DNA of 64,000 nucleotides, from the NCBI RefSeq assembly GCF_963678635.1, contig NC_087066.1, forward strand, positions 9,638,723 through 9,702,722. The letters run 5' to 3'. Below, one piece after another: positions 1 through 8,657 of the stretch; the first letter of the stretch is position 1; the number at the start of each line of letters is the position of its first letter. Position numbers and translations under genes: made by a program. The notes beneath the pieces were generated by a model that was given only the letters and a program-made list of their open reading frames with translations, was not told the origin of the DNA and searched no databases. This stretch comes from Symsagittifera roscoffensis. Lineage: Eukaryota > Xenacoelomorpha > Acoela > Convolutidae.

Positions 1-1
1 A

Positions 2-265
2 CCGCATGAATACACACAACCTGTCGAAGTTTCAGTTTTAGAATTTATCCACAATACTAAATATAAACATAAGCTTTTTAACTATATTCAGAACACACCG
101 TACGAATTTTCCTTTGGCAATGAAGAACTAAAGACCTTTAAGGCACTCCAAATGCTTTGGCCACTACTTCATACTGAAAACATCATTCGCATGTTAGCAA
201 AGCTACTAACCACATCAGATGCTATACACGAAATTTTCCCTTATAGATTCTTTCCCGATGATTAA
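2..265 (+). CDS. Partial ORF entering from the left edge, possible last exon of a host gene
   Basis: An open frame of about 87 codons runs in from the window edge to a TAA. It has ordinary amino-acid composition, with a hydrophobic leucine-rich stretch near its end (LQMLWPLLHTENIIRMLAKL). The stop is followed at once by GTAAGTATG, a perfect 5' splice-donor sequence, so the stop could also fall at an exon boundary. The leucine-rich stretch weakly recalls DENN-type domains, but that is not a firm identification. The beginning of the gene lies outside the window. Confidence 0.35.
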   Translation, partial: PHEYTQPVEVSVLEFIHNTKYKHKLFNYIQNTPYEFSFGNEELKTFKALQMLWPLLHTENIIRMLAKLLTTSDAIHEIFPYRFFPDD

Positions 266-1934
266 GTAAGTATGAATTAAAAAATTTAAAAAGTTACAAA
301 TTCGAAATAAAACTAACCATTCTTTATTAGATGTTTTTTCTTTTTCGTCGGTCTTTAGATCACGATCATCTACAAACAGAAAAACCAAGAAAAAGTTACA
401 AACTCTTTCGTAATTTATAAACACCTATTAACAAACCACAATGAATGATGCAGTGAAATGTCTTCCCCAGAGTAGTAGTTTCATATATAAAATCTTTTCT
501 CCAATGTGGTAAATCTAAATACAATGGAAATAATTTAATAATTTCAATCACTACAAAGCAGTAAATTTAAAATTTTCAGTAGTAAATTTATACAAATACT
601 GCCCTTTCGAAAAACATTTTATTTGCACACAAATTCTATCCATAATTGCACAACTCGCCCACGACGAATTGTTCAAAATAATGATTTCAAGTTTTACTTT
701 TCACTAACAACATCTCAAACAAGTGATAACAATTTTCAAATTTTCTTTTAACTGGTTTTGAAAGGAATTATATAAAAGTCCAAACTAACCAATGCAGCTT
801 ACTAAACACCATAAACCACAAACTAACAGCATGAACAAGAAAAGAAAACACGCGGTACCCATAGCGGATTAAACCAGCTTAAACAACTAGATAATTCATT
901 CTTTGGAAGACTATTGGTAAGTCTAAAAAAGAAGGAATAAAACACCAAAAATTCGAAAGACAAAATCAAACCAAACAATTTGTTTTTTGAGAAAAGCACA
1001 CAACCAAAACAACAAAAAGAAAAAGCAGTAACAAACACAACATGAAAGGTTAACTTAAAACAGGACCCCACAAAAAAAACCAGCAAGAAATCATACCGTC
1101 ACTCCTGGCCTAACCCACCCGAAGATGACGTCCTGAGCATGATTTATAGCCGGCCTAACCCACTGTGCTAGGAACCACGCTTTTTGACCCACTCCCTATT
1201 TTTGACAAGAGCTACTCAAGTTTGAGTAACTCTTTAAAAATAACAGAACTAAATTAAAGGCTTTTGTGATAAAAACTAATAAAAAATCATAACTAAAAAC
1301 AAAACTAAATAAAAATTTATTTATGTAAAATTATATAATGCAGTAAAATAGATCATACACAATCACGAAGACGACGACCCATCACACTCAATCCACAGAA
1401 CGGCTAAACACAATCGATATGCCGCCTACAATCACAACTCAAAGGATTTAAAGTACGACTTGGCATCGAAGCAAAGGACTTCATTGAGTCAGACCAATGA
1501 CCACCTCGATGTTCGATGCGTACAGATCCGAGTTATAAGGCATTCCCTCCAAACTCGAGCTTCACGCCAAGATCAAAACACAGTTCTCCGCCGAACAAGA
1601 ACAAACGATTATAACAAACCATTTGGAAATCAGATCGATTTTGTTGGCGGTCACAGTCATTGTTGAATGACAGAATGACATCTGCGATTCCAGTTTCCTG
1701 AAGTTTTCTCCTCCGAGAACTGAAAACAATTGATGCTCACGAAATACAAACGACCATCATCCATCCTCCATTACAGATAAAAGCCAAAGAACAAAAAAAC
1801 TCTGTTAACCTCGGATTAGTGGAGCCAGATCCAAACTATAAATTCTTATTGGTTATAATTTAGATATTTTATCCCTATAAAATATTGAAGACTAACCAAT
1901 CACACGCTATCAAACTAACAACCCACTTATTTTT
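266..1934. other. Intergenic stretch without a recognisable gene
   Basis: The sequence is AT-rich up to about 1080, then somewhat richer in GC from 1080 to 1800. Short ORFs here (for example 823-1086 minus and 1460-1666 plus) have no domain-like composition and no similarity to anything else in the window. I see no RNA gene or repeat. Confidence 0.5.
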
Positions 1935-2981
1935 AAGTGCTGATATTACTTGTAATTTCAGCATCAGAGCAATTTGAATTTAAGTTACAACTTAGTTGCT
2001 TTCTCCAAGAGACCGACTCGTAACAAAACCAGTATACTCTAGATCTATTGAGACTAAAAGATATAAGAGTAAGATTAAGATCGGTATTAGACTAAGAATT
2101 TGCACGAATATCTCCGGTCGAAAATAAGATTGCGTGACGAGCAGACGGTGTACCATATTTGAAATTACTCTATGAATTAGACACCCATCCAAACTCAACT
2201 TTTTTCATTAGATCGAAAATCACACTTAAATCTCAAACTTTTTTAAATCAAAATAGATTCATTAATTTTCATTTATGTTCAAAAAAAACTAGCATGATTT
2301 TGATTTTTTGTTTCTTGCCGTCATTGACAAGTTTTCGATCTGCTATTTTAAAAATAAATTATTTGAGTCATCATAAATTGATTTTAATTTTTTTTCGCAC
2401 ACGTCACTTGTTGAAAAAATCATAGTGTTTCACTGAGGAAGATACTTCTTCTTTGATTTTGTTTTTTTGTCAACTTTATTTTTCACTTTCAATCTGAGGT
2501 CAAATCCATGAAAAAAAATTGCATCAGAGAAAACTTTTGCTATTTGAAATGATGGAAAAAACAAAGATGTTTTTGTTCTTCAATTTTTTACGCTGAGTTT
2601 ACAATATTTACCAGTATACTTGATGAAACTCCATTTTTAATAAAAAACTGTTGTATCAAAATTATTGCTCGTTTTATTGGACAATTCTCGGACAAAACCT
2701 AAAATTTCTAATTTTTTTAGACTAATTGATTTTGAAAAGTCAAATTGAGGGAAGCCAGTGACTAACCAGTTTTTTGCTGGTTTTGGACATGCCATTTTTT
2801 ACTGTCTGCATTGGTATTTTTCAAATATTGATGTTATATTCAAATGATGATAAATTTGATATTCTGAAGACTTTAATTGCCTCTAACAAACATTATGATT
2901 GGTGTAAATTGGCATATTCAAGTCCGATATAAACTGGAAGGCTTGTATTCACAAGTTGAAACTATAAAAGAGGGTAGCTGA
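1935..2981 (+). repeat. Interspersed repeat, copy 1 (about 1.05 kb)
   Basis: This block aligns almost end to end, in the same orientation, with 26358-27445. Both begin near ATTACTTGTAATTTCAGCA and end near AAAAGAGGG.AGCTGA, with scattered substitutions and small indels. It has no coding potential. The second copy interrupts Polinton-derived sequence, so this is a dispersed, probably non-autonomous mobile family. No clear terminal repeats or target duplication were identified. Confidence 0.8.
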
Positions 2982-3042
2982 AAACACAGATATTTTATAA
3001 TATCAAACTAATGAATTTAACGTACCTTGTCTACCTTTAAGC

Positions 3043-3419
3043 ATGATGCTGATAGCATTCAATACTTCACATACCCTACACACTACGGGACATTCAGGAT
3101 CAGAAAAAATAAACTCTAACTTTATTCAAAATTTTTTTTACCCAAATGCACCAATTTGGATTAAAGTATTATGCAACAATTGTATAATATGTCAACTAAG
3201 CAAACCCTACCAAAATCAAAATCAAATCGCGGAAAAATAAGATTTTAAAGGACAAGGTCTGTATTTCAATCATAGAATCTGATTTGACACAAAAGGACCA
3301 ATTTCAACATCCTCAGAAGGAAACTCAAATATAATGGTCATTGTTGATGCATTTAAACACTATGTAACACTCAACCCAGTATCCCATTGTAACGCTTACT
3401 ATGCATATACAACACTCTA
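3043..3419 (+). pseudogene. Ty3/gypsy-like integrase, N-terminal half, split by element A
   Basis: The reading contains an HHCC zinc-binding module (an H-x3-H pair around HTTGH, then CNNCIIC), followed after two in-frame stops by the start of a DDE core (FDTKGPIS, then IMVIVDAF). It stops at the left edge of the Polinton. The remainder of the core resumes in register after the second target duplication at 20624. Known family role: insertion of LTR-retrotransposon cDNA. Stops before and inside the core show it was already decaying. No reverse transcriptase or 5' LTR is visible upstream. Confidence 0.8.
3414..3419. other. Target-site duplication ACTCTA, left copy of element A
   Basis: ACTCTA directly precedes the terminal AGTAGTAG and is repeated exactly at 20618-20623, directly after the opposite terminus. 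A 6-bp duplication is the hallmark of Polinton integrase. Confidence 0.93.
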
Positions 3420-4011
3420 AGTAGTAGATGTTGGAGCTGAAGTGGGGGGGGGCATGGCAGACCCTATGTATTAAGATACGCTATAGACTTCGGGTCTGCC
3501 ATGCTATGTATTAACATTGGGTATAGCGTCTACAATGTATTAAGATAGGGAATACCGATAGTAAGGTTTTATGGTTTGTGTGATGGTAAGATAATGGTAA
3601 GAAAATCGTAATTTTTTTAGTTTTTGTGTGGAAATGTCGGCGCGTAATTTTTTAGTTTTTTTCGCAAAATGTTGGCGCGTGTTAACTAATTTGTGAATAT
3701 CGAAGGTTAATTACGTGTAGGTTGTGTAATGAAGGACTTTTGATTAGTTTTTTGATACATGGTAAGTCAATGGTAAGAGTTTTTGGGTAAATTTTTATGA
3801 AAAATTTTTCAAAAAAACTTCAAAAAACGATAAGGTTAGCTATTTTTTGACCTAATTTAATAAATAATCTTACTTTCTATCTAATTGAAACGATAATTTT
3901 ACTTTCTATCTAATTGAAAAATGCTGAAACCTACAGAGACTTCGAAAAAAGGCAAGTTTCCGAGAAAAAAGTTTAAATTACAAAGAAAGTATATAAATCA
4001 CTGCATCGTAT
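3420..4011 (+). repeat. Left terminal inverted repeat of element A
   Basis: It is the inverted counterpart of 20030-20617, with only scattered mismatches. In order it holds a 24-nt terminal block, a G9 run, a hairpin, three subterminal copies of a TATGTATTAA-type motif, AT-rich sequence and TTACTTTCTATCTAATTGAAA repeated twice. Near the inner edge lies TATATAAAT (3990-3998), pointing inward. The left copy has an extra segment of about 20 bp around GGCGCGTAATTTTTTAG that is missing from the right copy. Confidence 0.93.
3444..3503. other. Terminal G-run followed by a 12-bp inverted repeat
   Basis: Nine consecutive G (3444-3452) are followed by CATGGCAGACCC (3453-3464) and its exact reverse complement at 3492-3503, enclosing a 27-nt loop. 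At the right end the same arrangement is present with 14 C (20580-20593) and a 9-bp core of the stem. This lies 24 nt from the element terminus and may form a terminal secondary structure. Confidence 0.8.
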
Positions 4012-4060
4012 AGTAAACTTACTGCCATAATTTACACTTACAAATGAAAAAACTACAAAT

Positions 4061-4459
4061 TTACATAAAATTACAAATAAAATTCAAAACATGCACATCA
4101 TGAATATTATTCAAGTTTGTCTGGTAGAATTTAAAAAGAAGAAATGCTGAATAAATTGCGTAAAATCCGCACAAATTATCAGTTTTTTGTAGCTTTCGAG
4201 GAACCATTCGCCGATACTTTTTTGTTAGAAAGGAATAAGTTGTTCTTTTCCGACCCAAAGAATCAGCAAAATAGTAAGTTTTATTCAATCGAGCCATCAT
4301 GATCCAGTGCTCCCCTCTATCATTGCTTGGAGCTGAGTTAACAATTGCAAAAGAGTATTTTGTTAGTTGAAGTACTTTATCAGAGGGGTAAGATCCCATG
4401 TACTTGAACCTGAGTTCAGGAATTCTTTCAATAATTTGCAGAAGTAAAAAATTTTCCAT
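4061..4459 (-). CDS. Adenain-like capsid maturation cysteine protease
   Basis: This 132-residue protein shows the catalytic layout of the adenovirus/Polinton C5 protease. His51 sits in RGEHW, Asp66 in FADSLG, a glutamine at 91 could form the oxyanion hole, and Cys97 lies in NLCGFYAIYSAF. In this family the enzyme cleaves capsid and core precursors during virion maturation. The start is supported by copy D, whose protease begins at the same place (MDEVQLQ...). It lies next to the left TIR, its stop only about 50 bp inside it, and is the last gene of the minus-strand virion block. Length is short but complete for Polinton proteases. Confidence 0.9.
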   Translation of the reverse strand: MENFLLLQIIERIPELRFKYMGSYPSDKVLQLTKYSFAIVNSAPSNDRGEHWIMMARLNKTYYFADSLGRKRTTYSFLTKKYRRMVPRKLQKTDNLCGFYAIYSAFLLFKFYQTNLNNIHDVHVLNFICNFM

Positions 4460-4549
4460 TTTCGCAAATGTTAGCTGATTTACATCTAAAACAAAGAAAT
4501 AGAAAGTACGATATTGTAATTTAGGATGGAAAATCCTAAAGTTATTGAC

Positions 4550-4810
4550 TTACTCGCATTTAGGTACTGAATCAACAAAGTCCCATACACAAAACTTGTG
4601 AACTGGACAAAATTTGTTGAACACTGATTTACAGTCTGGGTTGAAGAAATGTCTTGGGTTTTCAATTAAACAGCATTCATTAGCTGCTTTTTCTGGAGAT
4701 TTAGGTCTGAAGAAAAACAAAATATATAGTACAGAGACAATCACAATGAAAAGTCCCAAAAAAGCTACAATATTTTTATAGGAACCTGAAAACTCAAAAA
4801 AACTAAACAT
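4550..4810 (-). CDS. Small single-pass membrane protein with Cys-rich tail
   Basis: The protein has a hydrophobic transmembrane segment near its N-terminus (NIVAFLGLFIVIVSVLYILFFF). A tail with seven cysteines follows (CCL, DCK, FCPVHKFC and a C-terminal KCE). I chose the ATG at 4810 because it overlaps the major capsid stop by only 8 nt; an upstream in-frame ATG at 4846 would overlap the capsid gene by 44 nt. It lies between capsid and protease in the virion block, so a virion-associated or membrane role is plausible but unproven. I do not recognise the family. Confidence 0.7.
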   Translation of the reverse strand: MFSFFEFSGSYKNIVAFLGLFIVIVSVLYILFFFRPKSPEKAANECCLIENPRHFFNPDCKSVFNKFCPVHKFCVWDFVDSVPKCE

Positions 4811-6122
4811 TTTTAGAGACTGTTCCGAATTTGTCAATTTGAACATTTGATAGTCTTTCCCCCAAGACTATCACTTCCGTTACTTGCTCCAAGGGAAACT
4901 GAAAAAACATTTCTAATCTCAAGCTTTCTCCACTAAGTTCTGGATAATGCAAGTGTTCAGCGGCATCCTGTAGTGAAGTCAAGTCGGAAACTAGAATATA
5001 GTGATTTTGAAAATCTTCCATAGGAAGAGCTGGAAAATCTTCGTTAAACTGCATTGCTTTCATTGTTGTAACATAGGGTCGACAAGGAGAAGTTGTATCT
5101 AATGAAATAATTGCTCTTCCACCCCGAATAATTCTAAGCTCTCTCAAATGAAATTGTTGATAATTGAAAGGATTTTCATGAAAAGATCCCGCAACAGCCG
5201 AATTTGTATTCATTGCAACAGCTATCCTTCTAATTGGGGCATTATTGAAAACATTTTCCTGAATAAACTGGTTTTGACGAGATGGAATGATAAAGGTTCT
5301 TGCTATAGTTTCCATGTAATTGTATTGAGCAGGTTCTCTTTCCAGATTCCATTGCAAGTATTGATGATTAGGTTCAGCAACTAAAATTCTTCTAGTAAAC
5401 AATGAACAATCAACTATTTTCAGACTGACATTTGGATTATCAGATAACATGTAAAAATTAGGTCTAGCTCGAATAAGTTTAATTCGAACTTTGGTGTTTG
5501 GTAGCAACAGTTTTTCGCAAGTAAACAAATCAATGGCGAGCCTTCCATAGAGTGAAAAATTTATCCCTGTTCCCAAGGAATTTGCTCTATCAGTGAATGG
5601 ATACATATCAAATGCATCAGGATTTTCTTCAAAACTGTATCCATGACAAGCAAGAATTCCTTTATTACTCACTGCTGACGAGTTGAATTCGTTCGATATC
5701 TGTGCCTTATGAGGATATAATCCATTGGCATTGTAGACCATTGTATTGTTGAAATAAACTTCACAGTTGGAGAATAGAGAATGTAGTAGATTGTTTACAT
5801 AAGTTAAGTAAGTTTGTGGTTCCTCATCTGAATCTTCCTCCGATTTTGCTTTATGTTCTGCTTTTTCTTTTTTGAAAGCATCAAACAATCTTCCTTTAAA
5901 TAGTTGAAGCTTTAAGCTAAGATGGGTATCACGCATATCCAAGTAGAGGTTACGATCCGTTTCAAATTCAAACTCAATACTGCTTTCATCCAGAGAAGTA
6001 CTGGGGAATACTTCTTGTGTGTAAGATGACATAATTGTTTCCAAAACTGGGACTTTATCAAAAATCTCCAATGAAGAATTTGTAAAAGCCCCGTACCGAA
6101 AATGGCTTTGGTTTACACTCAT
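4803..6122 (-). CDS. Polinton major capsid protein (double jelly-roll)
   Basis: This 439-residue protein matches the metazoan Polinton capsid family annotated in C. elegans as F54H12.2-like. Features shared with copies B, C and D include the N-terminal FEFETDRNLYLDMRDTHLSL strand, NNLLHSLFSNCEVYFNN, the CHGYSFEENPDAF loop, FSLYGRLAIDLFTCEKLLLP, the FIQENVFNNAPIRRIAVAMN region, and a C-terminal FPLEQVTEVIVLGERLSNV strand. An acidic insert (residues about 80-90, EEDSDEE) is specific to this copy. In the family it forms trimeric double-jelly-roll capsomers of an icosahedral shell. The frame is uninterrupted. Its ATG lies one nucleotide after the stop of the core-like gene (TAA-A-ATG). Confidence 0.92.
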   Translation of the reverse strand: MSVNQSHFRYGAFTNSSLEIFDKVPVLETIMSSYTQEVFPSTSLDESSIEFEFETDRNLYLDMRDTHLSLKLQLFKGRLFDAFKKEKAEHKAKSEEDSDEEPQTYLTYVNNLLHSLFSNCEVYFNNTMVYNANGLYPHKAQISNEFNSSAVSNKGILACHGYSFEENPDAFDMYPFTDRANSLGTGINFSLYGRLAIDLFTCEKLLLPNTKVRIKLIRARPNFYMLSDNPNVSLKIVDCSLFTRRILVAEPNHQYLQWNLEREPAQYNYMETIARTFIIPSRQNQFIQENVFNNAPIRRIAVAMNTNSAVAGSFHENPFNYQQFHLRELRIIRGGRAIISLDTTSPCRPYVTTMKAMQFNEDFPALPMEDFQNHYILVSDLTSLQDAAEHLHYPELSGESLRLEMFFQFPLEQVTEVIVLGERLSNVQIDKFGTVSKNV

Positions 6123-6123
6123 T

Positions 6124-6462
6124 TTATATTGTCAAAAATGTCTTTGCGAGAGCGACTGTTTTTCGATCTGCCTTTTCGAGAAATGGATCTGGTTCTAGCT
6201 GTTTTACGCTTAGATTTCTTTTTTCCACCTCCCAATTGTTTCCGAACTGTTTCTGTTCCCACATCTTTTGCAAATGTTTTGAGTTTTTTACGTCCACTAA
6301 CAACTTCCCTGCCCCAATTATTTTTGCAGCTGGGACTATATATTTTTTAATAAAGGGGATTGCAGTTCTCCCATGAGTTTGCGCAAGAGCTCCAAAACCT
6401 CTTCCACGCTGTCTTGCATGTCCTCGAAAAATAGGGAAATCAGCTGATTTTTGAGCAATCAT
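6124..6462 (-). CDS. Basic core-like virion protein (Polinton PX-type)
   Basis: The 112-residue protein is basic with a Gly/Arg-rich start (HARQRGRGFGALAQTHGR) followed by AIPFIKKYIVPAAKIIG, a hydrophobic-basic helix. Copies B (RQRGSGFGALAMGIGQ, then KKIVPAAKRIG) and D carry the same two blocks between penton and capsid, so it is a conserved gene. The composition and position suggest a DNA-binding core or membrane-active cement protein, comparable to small adenoviral core or protein-VI-like products. That comparison is inference. Confidence 0.75.
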   Translation of the reverse strand: MIAQKSADFPIFRGHARQRGRGFGALAQTHGRTAIPFIKKYIVPAAKIIGAGKLLVDVKNSKHLQKMWEQKQFGNNWEVEKRNLSVKQLEPDPFLEKADRKTVALAKTFLTI

Positions 6463-6479
6463 TTCGTAAGAAGTTTAAA

Positions 6480-7307
6480 TCAAAAATGATTATTCGAAAT
6501 CTTGCGGAACAAGAGAACAACTCGAGTGATTCCTACGGACAAAAAAGGAATTTTTTCGCCTGTACTATCTCTTAGTTCTATCTTGATACTATGGAAAGAA
6601 TTTTTCAACAGCTTTTTAAACTGTAAATTTGTAAAGGATTGATAATTCATGTACTGTCCTGTAGAAATTATATCTCCACTCTTCACTTTGGAGATAAATG
6701 GAATACAACGCAATAAGGGAGTTTTTGTATCACCAACTATGTTATATTCTATAATATCACTGTATATCATTAGGGAATGTATTCTTATAATGTCGTAAGA
6801 ATACTGAGGATAATCTGGACCTTTTCCTTTCATTATAACCCCTGTTTGATTTTGTTCTAAATCACAACCAAAAATGTGGCTCAAATCAGCACTCTGAATT
6901 ATAAACACTGATTGACTCTCAGGTAAATGAACAGCAACTTTTTGTGTAATTTTATCTACTGATACATAGATTCCGTTATATTCAAAAACTTGAGCTCCTA
7001 GACGTTCTCGAATTTTGTTGTTCATGGCTACAACTATATCAACAATACTCTGATACAATCCTGGTTCAATGTTCATCGGTACAATCTTTCTTTTCTCCTC
7101 AGAACTTTCTCTTCCATCTACGAATGTAAACTTTCCCTCTGTAACATTTTGGTACAAAGAAGGGTATGATATTTCTGAAATAGCAACCTCCCATTCTCCT
7201 TTCAAATGTATTTGTTCAGGTAGAAAATTTGTAGAAGAACTAAGACTATTATTCGGATAACAATTAAAAGACGCGTTGGAAACCAACTCAATAGTGAAAG
7301 AATCCAT
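6480..7307 (-). CDS. Penton-like minor capsid protein (single jelly-roll)
   Basis: This 275-residue protein shows the Polinton minor-capsid pattern. An N-terminal FTIELVSNASFNCYPNNSLS strand precedes LKGEWEVAISEISYPSLYQNV (residues about 35-55). A C-terminal region has NIVGDTKTPLLRCIPF, then LQFKKLLKNSFHSIKIELRDSTGEKIPF. The same WxVAxxEIxxP and GDTKxPLLR elements occur in copies B and D. In the family it fills the capsid vertices. The gene is intact and lies 17 nt upstream of the core-like gene and 42 nt downstream of the integrase. Confidence 0.88.
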   Translation of the reverse strand: MDSFTIELVSNASFNCYPNNSLSSSTNFLPEQIHLKGEWEVAISEISYPSLYQNVTEGKFTFVDGRESSEEKRKIVPMNIEPGLYQSIVDIVVAMNNKIRERLGAQVFEYNGIYVSVDKITQKVAVHLPESQSVFIIQSADLSHIFGCDLEQNQTGVIMKGKGPDYPQYSYDIIRIHSLMIYSDIIEYNIVGDTKTPLLRCIPFISKVKSGDIISTGQYMNYQSFTNLQFKKLLKNSFHSIKIELRDSTGEKIPFLSVGITRVVLLFRKISNNHF

Positions 7308-7349
7308 GACAACTGATCGGTAAAAATTTAGTTTAAAAATGATTTACCT

Positions 7350-8306
7350 TTAATCAGAACATTTTCTAAGCTCTTTTTCATAAACTTTTCCAAGAATTTC
7401 CTCTTTTTCGAGATCTTTGATGATGTATGTTGGAGGCTTTTTTGTAGAGACTGCCGAAATTTCAAAAATTTCATCTGTAAATTGTGGTTTATATCCTTTT
7501 CGGAACGGAATATCATTCTTTGAAATTCTCACTCTGTCTCCAACTTTGAATTTTAGTTTCTTATACCTTGTTAGAGGTTTATTGTACAAAATTGAGAGGA
7601 AATCAGTATTCTTGACATCTCTAGGTGATTTCCCAATAGATCTATTGATGCGACAATTCATTGCAGACAAAAATTGCGGCAACTTGTTAATGAATTTTTC
7701 ACCATGATCTTCTATGTAGCGGTAAATAATGTGCTTTAATGATTGAATGGCTCTCTCTGCAAATGCAGCGTTTGTTTCACTCATGGTTGAGTAAACTTCA
7801 ATGCTTTTTTTCTTGCAAAATTTTTTGAAAATTCCTCCATATTCCGTTCCTGTATCAACCCAAAGCTTTTCAGGAGTGTTTTTTCGAGAAATCATTTTTT
7901 TGAAAGCTTGCAAAGTGTCTTTGGCATATTTAGTTTTCATTGTTTGAACTCTGACAAATCGCGAAAAAACATCAACAGCAACCAATAAATATTTGACTCC
8001 CTTGTTTTGACGAGCTAGTTTGTCCACAAATGCCAAATCCATACACCAAATTTCATTTATATATTTTGAAAATGCTTGAAGCCTTCGAAAACGTCTGATT
8101 GGGGGACCAAATTTTGTATACGATGTTTTGGTTTGTAAAAACTGTTCTACTTTCTTTTTTGACAATCCGCTTGCTATACTCAAGTTTCGCACAGAACCGT
8201 ACGCAGCTCTACCCCTAGAATACAATCTGTTCAGACTTACCTTTTCAGATTTTGAAAGGGATCCAAGTTCCTCTGTCTTTCGCTTTGGCATTCTTGTTGG
8301 CAACAA
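7350..8306 (-). CDS. Retroviral-like DDE integrase of the Polinton
   Basis: The catalytic core has Asp90 (IWCMDLAFVDKL), Asp151 (LWVDTGTEY) and Glu184 (AAFAERAIQSLK), the D-D-about-35-E spacing of retroviral integrases. Upstream lies a conserved basic helix region (AAYGSVRNLS...LSKKKVEQFL). Downstream is an SH3-like tail (FKVGDRVRISKNDIPFRKGY) ending in PPTYIIKDLEKEEI. The enzyme inserts the element and makes the 6-bp duplication seen here. The first 16 or so codons overlap the previous gene in another frame, so translation may begin nearer SLSKSEKVSL or involve a frame change. The ORF is otherwise full length. Confidence 0.92.
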   Translation of the reverse strand: MLPTRMPKRKTEELGSLSKSEKVSLNRLYSRGRAAYGSVRNLSIASGLSKKKVEQFLQTKTSYTKFGPPIRRFRRLQAFSKYINEIWCMDLAFVDKLARQNKGVKYLLVAVDVFSRFVRVQTMKTKYAKDTLQAFKKMISRKNTPEKLWVDTGTEYGGIFKKFCKKKSIEVYSTMSETNAAFAERAIQSLKHIIYRYIEDHGEKFINKLPQFLSAMNCRINRSIGKSPRDVKNTDFLSILYNKPLTRYKKLKFKVGDRVRISKNDIPFRKGYKPQFTDEIFEISAVSTKKPPTYIIKDLEKEEILGKVYEKELRKCSD

Positions 8307-8586
8307 GTTTAGGTGGAATTTGAGTTGCTTCCAAAATGAAAAAGTAAATATCGGGAAAGTTGGTATTTTTTCGTTTTAGTGCACACACAAAGTCTACAAT
8401 TGATTCTTTTGTGTCTCGATTATCTAATTTGATATTTTCTGACTGACTTAGTCTAATTCTAGGAGAGTTCAAAATTAAATCAATAAGGTGCTTATTGTTA
8501 CTCGTTTTCAACTTTGCATTTACAGCACTGTAAATAGAATCAAAATTTTTTGGTACAATCTCCTCTTTTTCTTGCTTTTGTTCCAA
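8245..8586 (-). CDS. Conserved pre-integrase Polinton protein
   Basis: The 113-residue protein overlaps the start of the integrase ORF by 62 nt in the +1 frame. Its second half (FVCALKRKNTNFPDIYFFILEATQIPPKLVANKNAK) aligns with proteins lying just upstream of integrase in copy B (30010-30370), copy C (41428-41736) and copy D (55860-56340); all share a pattern of aromatic/hydrophobic block, short helix, then NK(N/Y)AK. Conserved synteny implies a function with integrase, either as a separate partner or as an N-terminal extension joined by a frame change. I know no enzymatic motif in it. Confidence 0.7.
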   Translation of the reverse strand: MEQKQEKEEIVPKNFDSIYSAVNAKLKTSNNKHLIDLILNSPRIRLSQSENIKLDNRDTKESIVDFVCALKRKNTNFPDIYFFILEATQIPPKLVANKNAKAKDRGTWIPFKI

Positions 8587-8657
8587 TTTTGGTTTTTTTT
8601 GGAATTGTGCTTTGTGATTGATAAATTGAGTAAGGAATTAGAACAAACTGATCCATA

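Noticed and set aside
1460-1666. Host gene at 1460-1666
   Set aside because: Arg/Thr/Gln-rich low-information composition, no splice or promoter context and no similarity.
5148-5384. Plus-strand ORFs inside capsid, penton and integrase genes (also 6102-6350, 7069-7260, 7417-7707, 8128-8379)
   Set aside because: Antisense shadows of well-supported minus-strand genes with no motifs of their own.
8221-8260. Splice donor AAAAG/GTAAGT joining pre-integrase to integrase
   Set aside because: The donor lies beyond the pre-integrase stop and there is no suitable acceptor; overlap or frame change is simpler.
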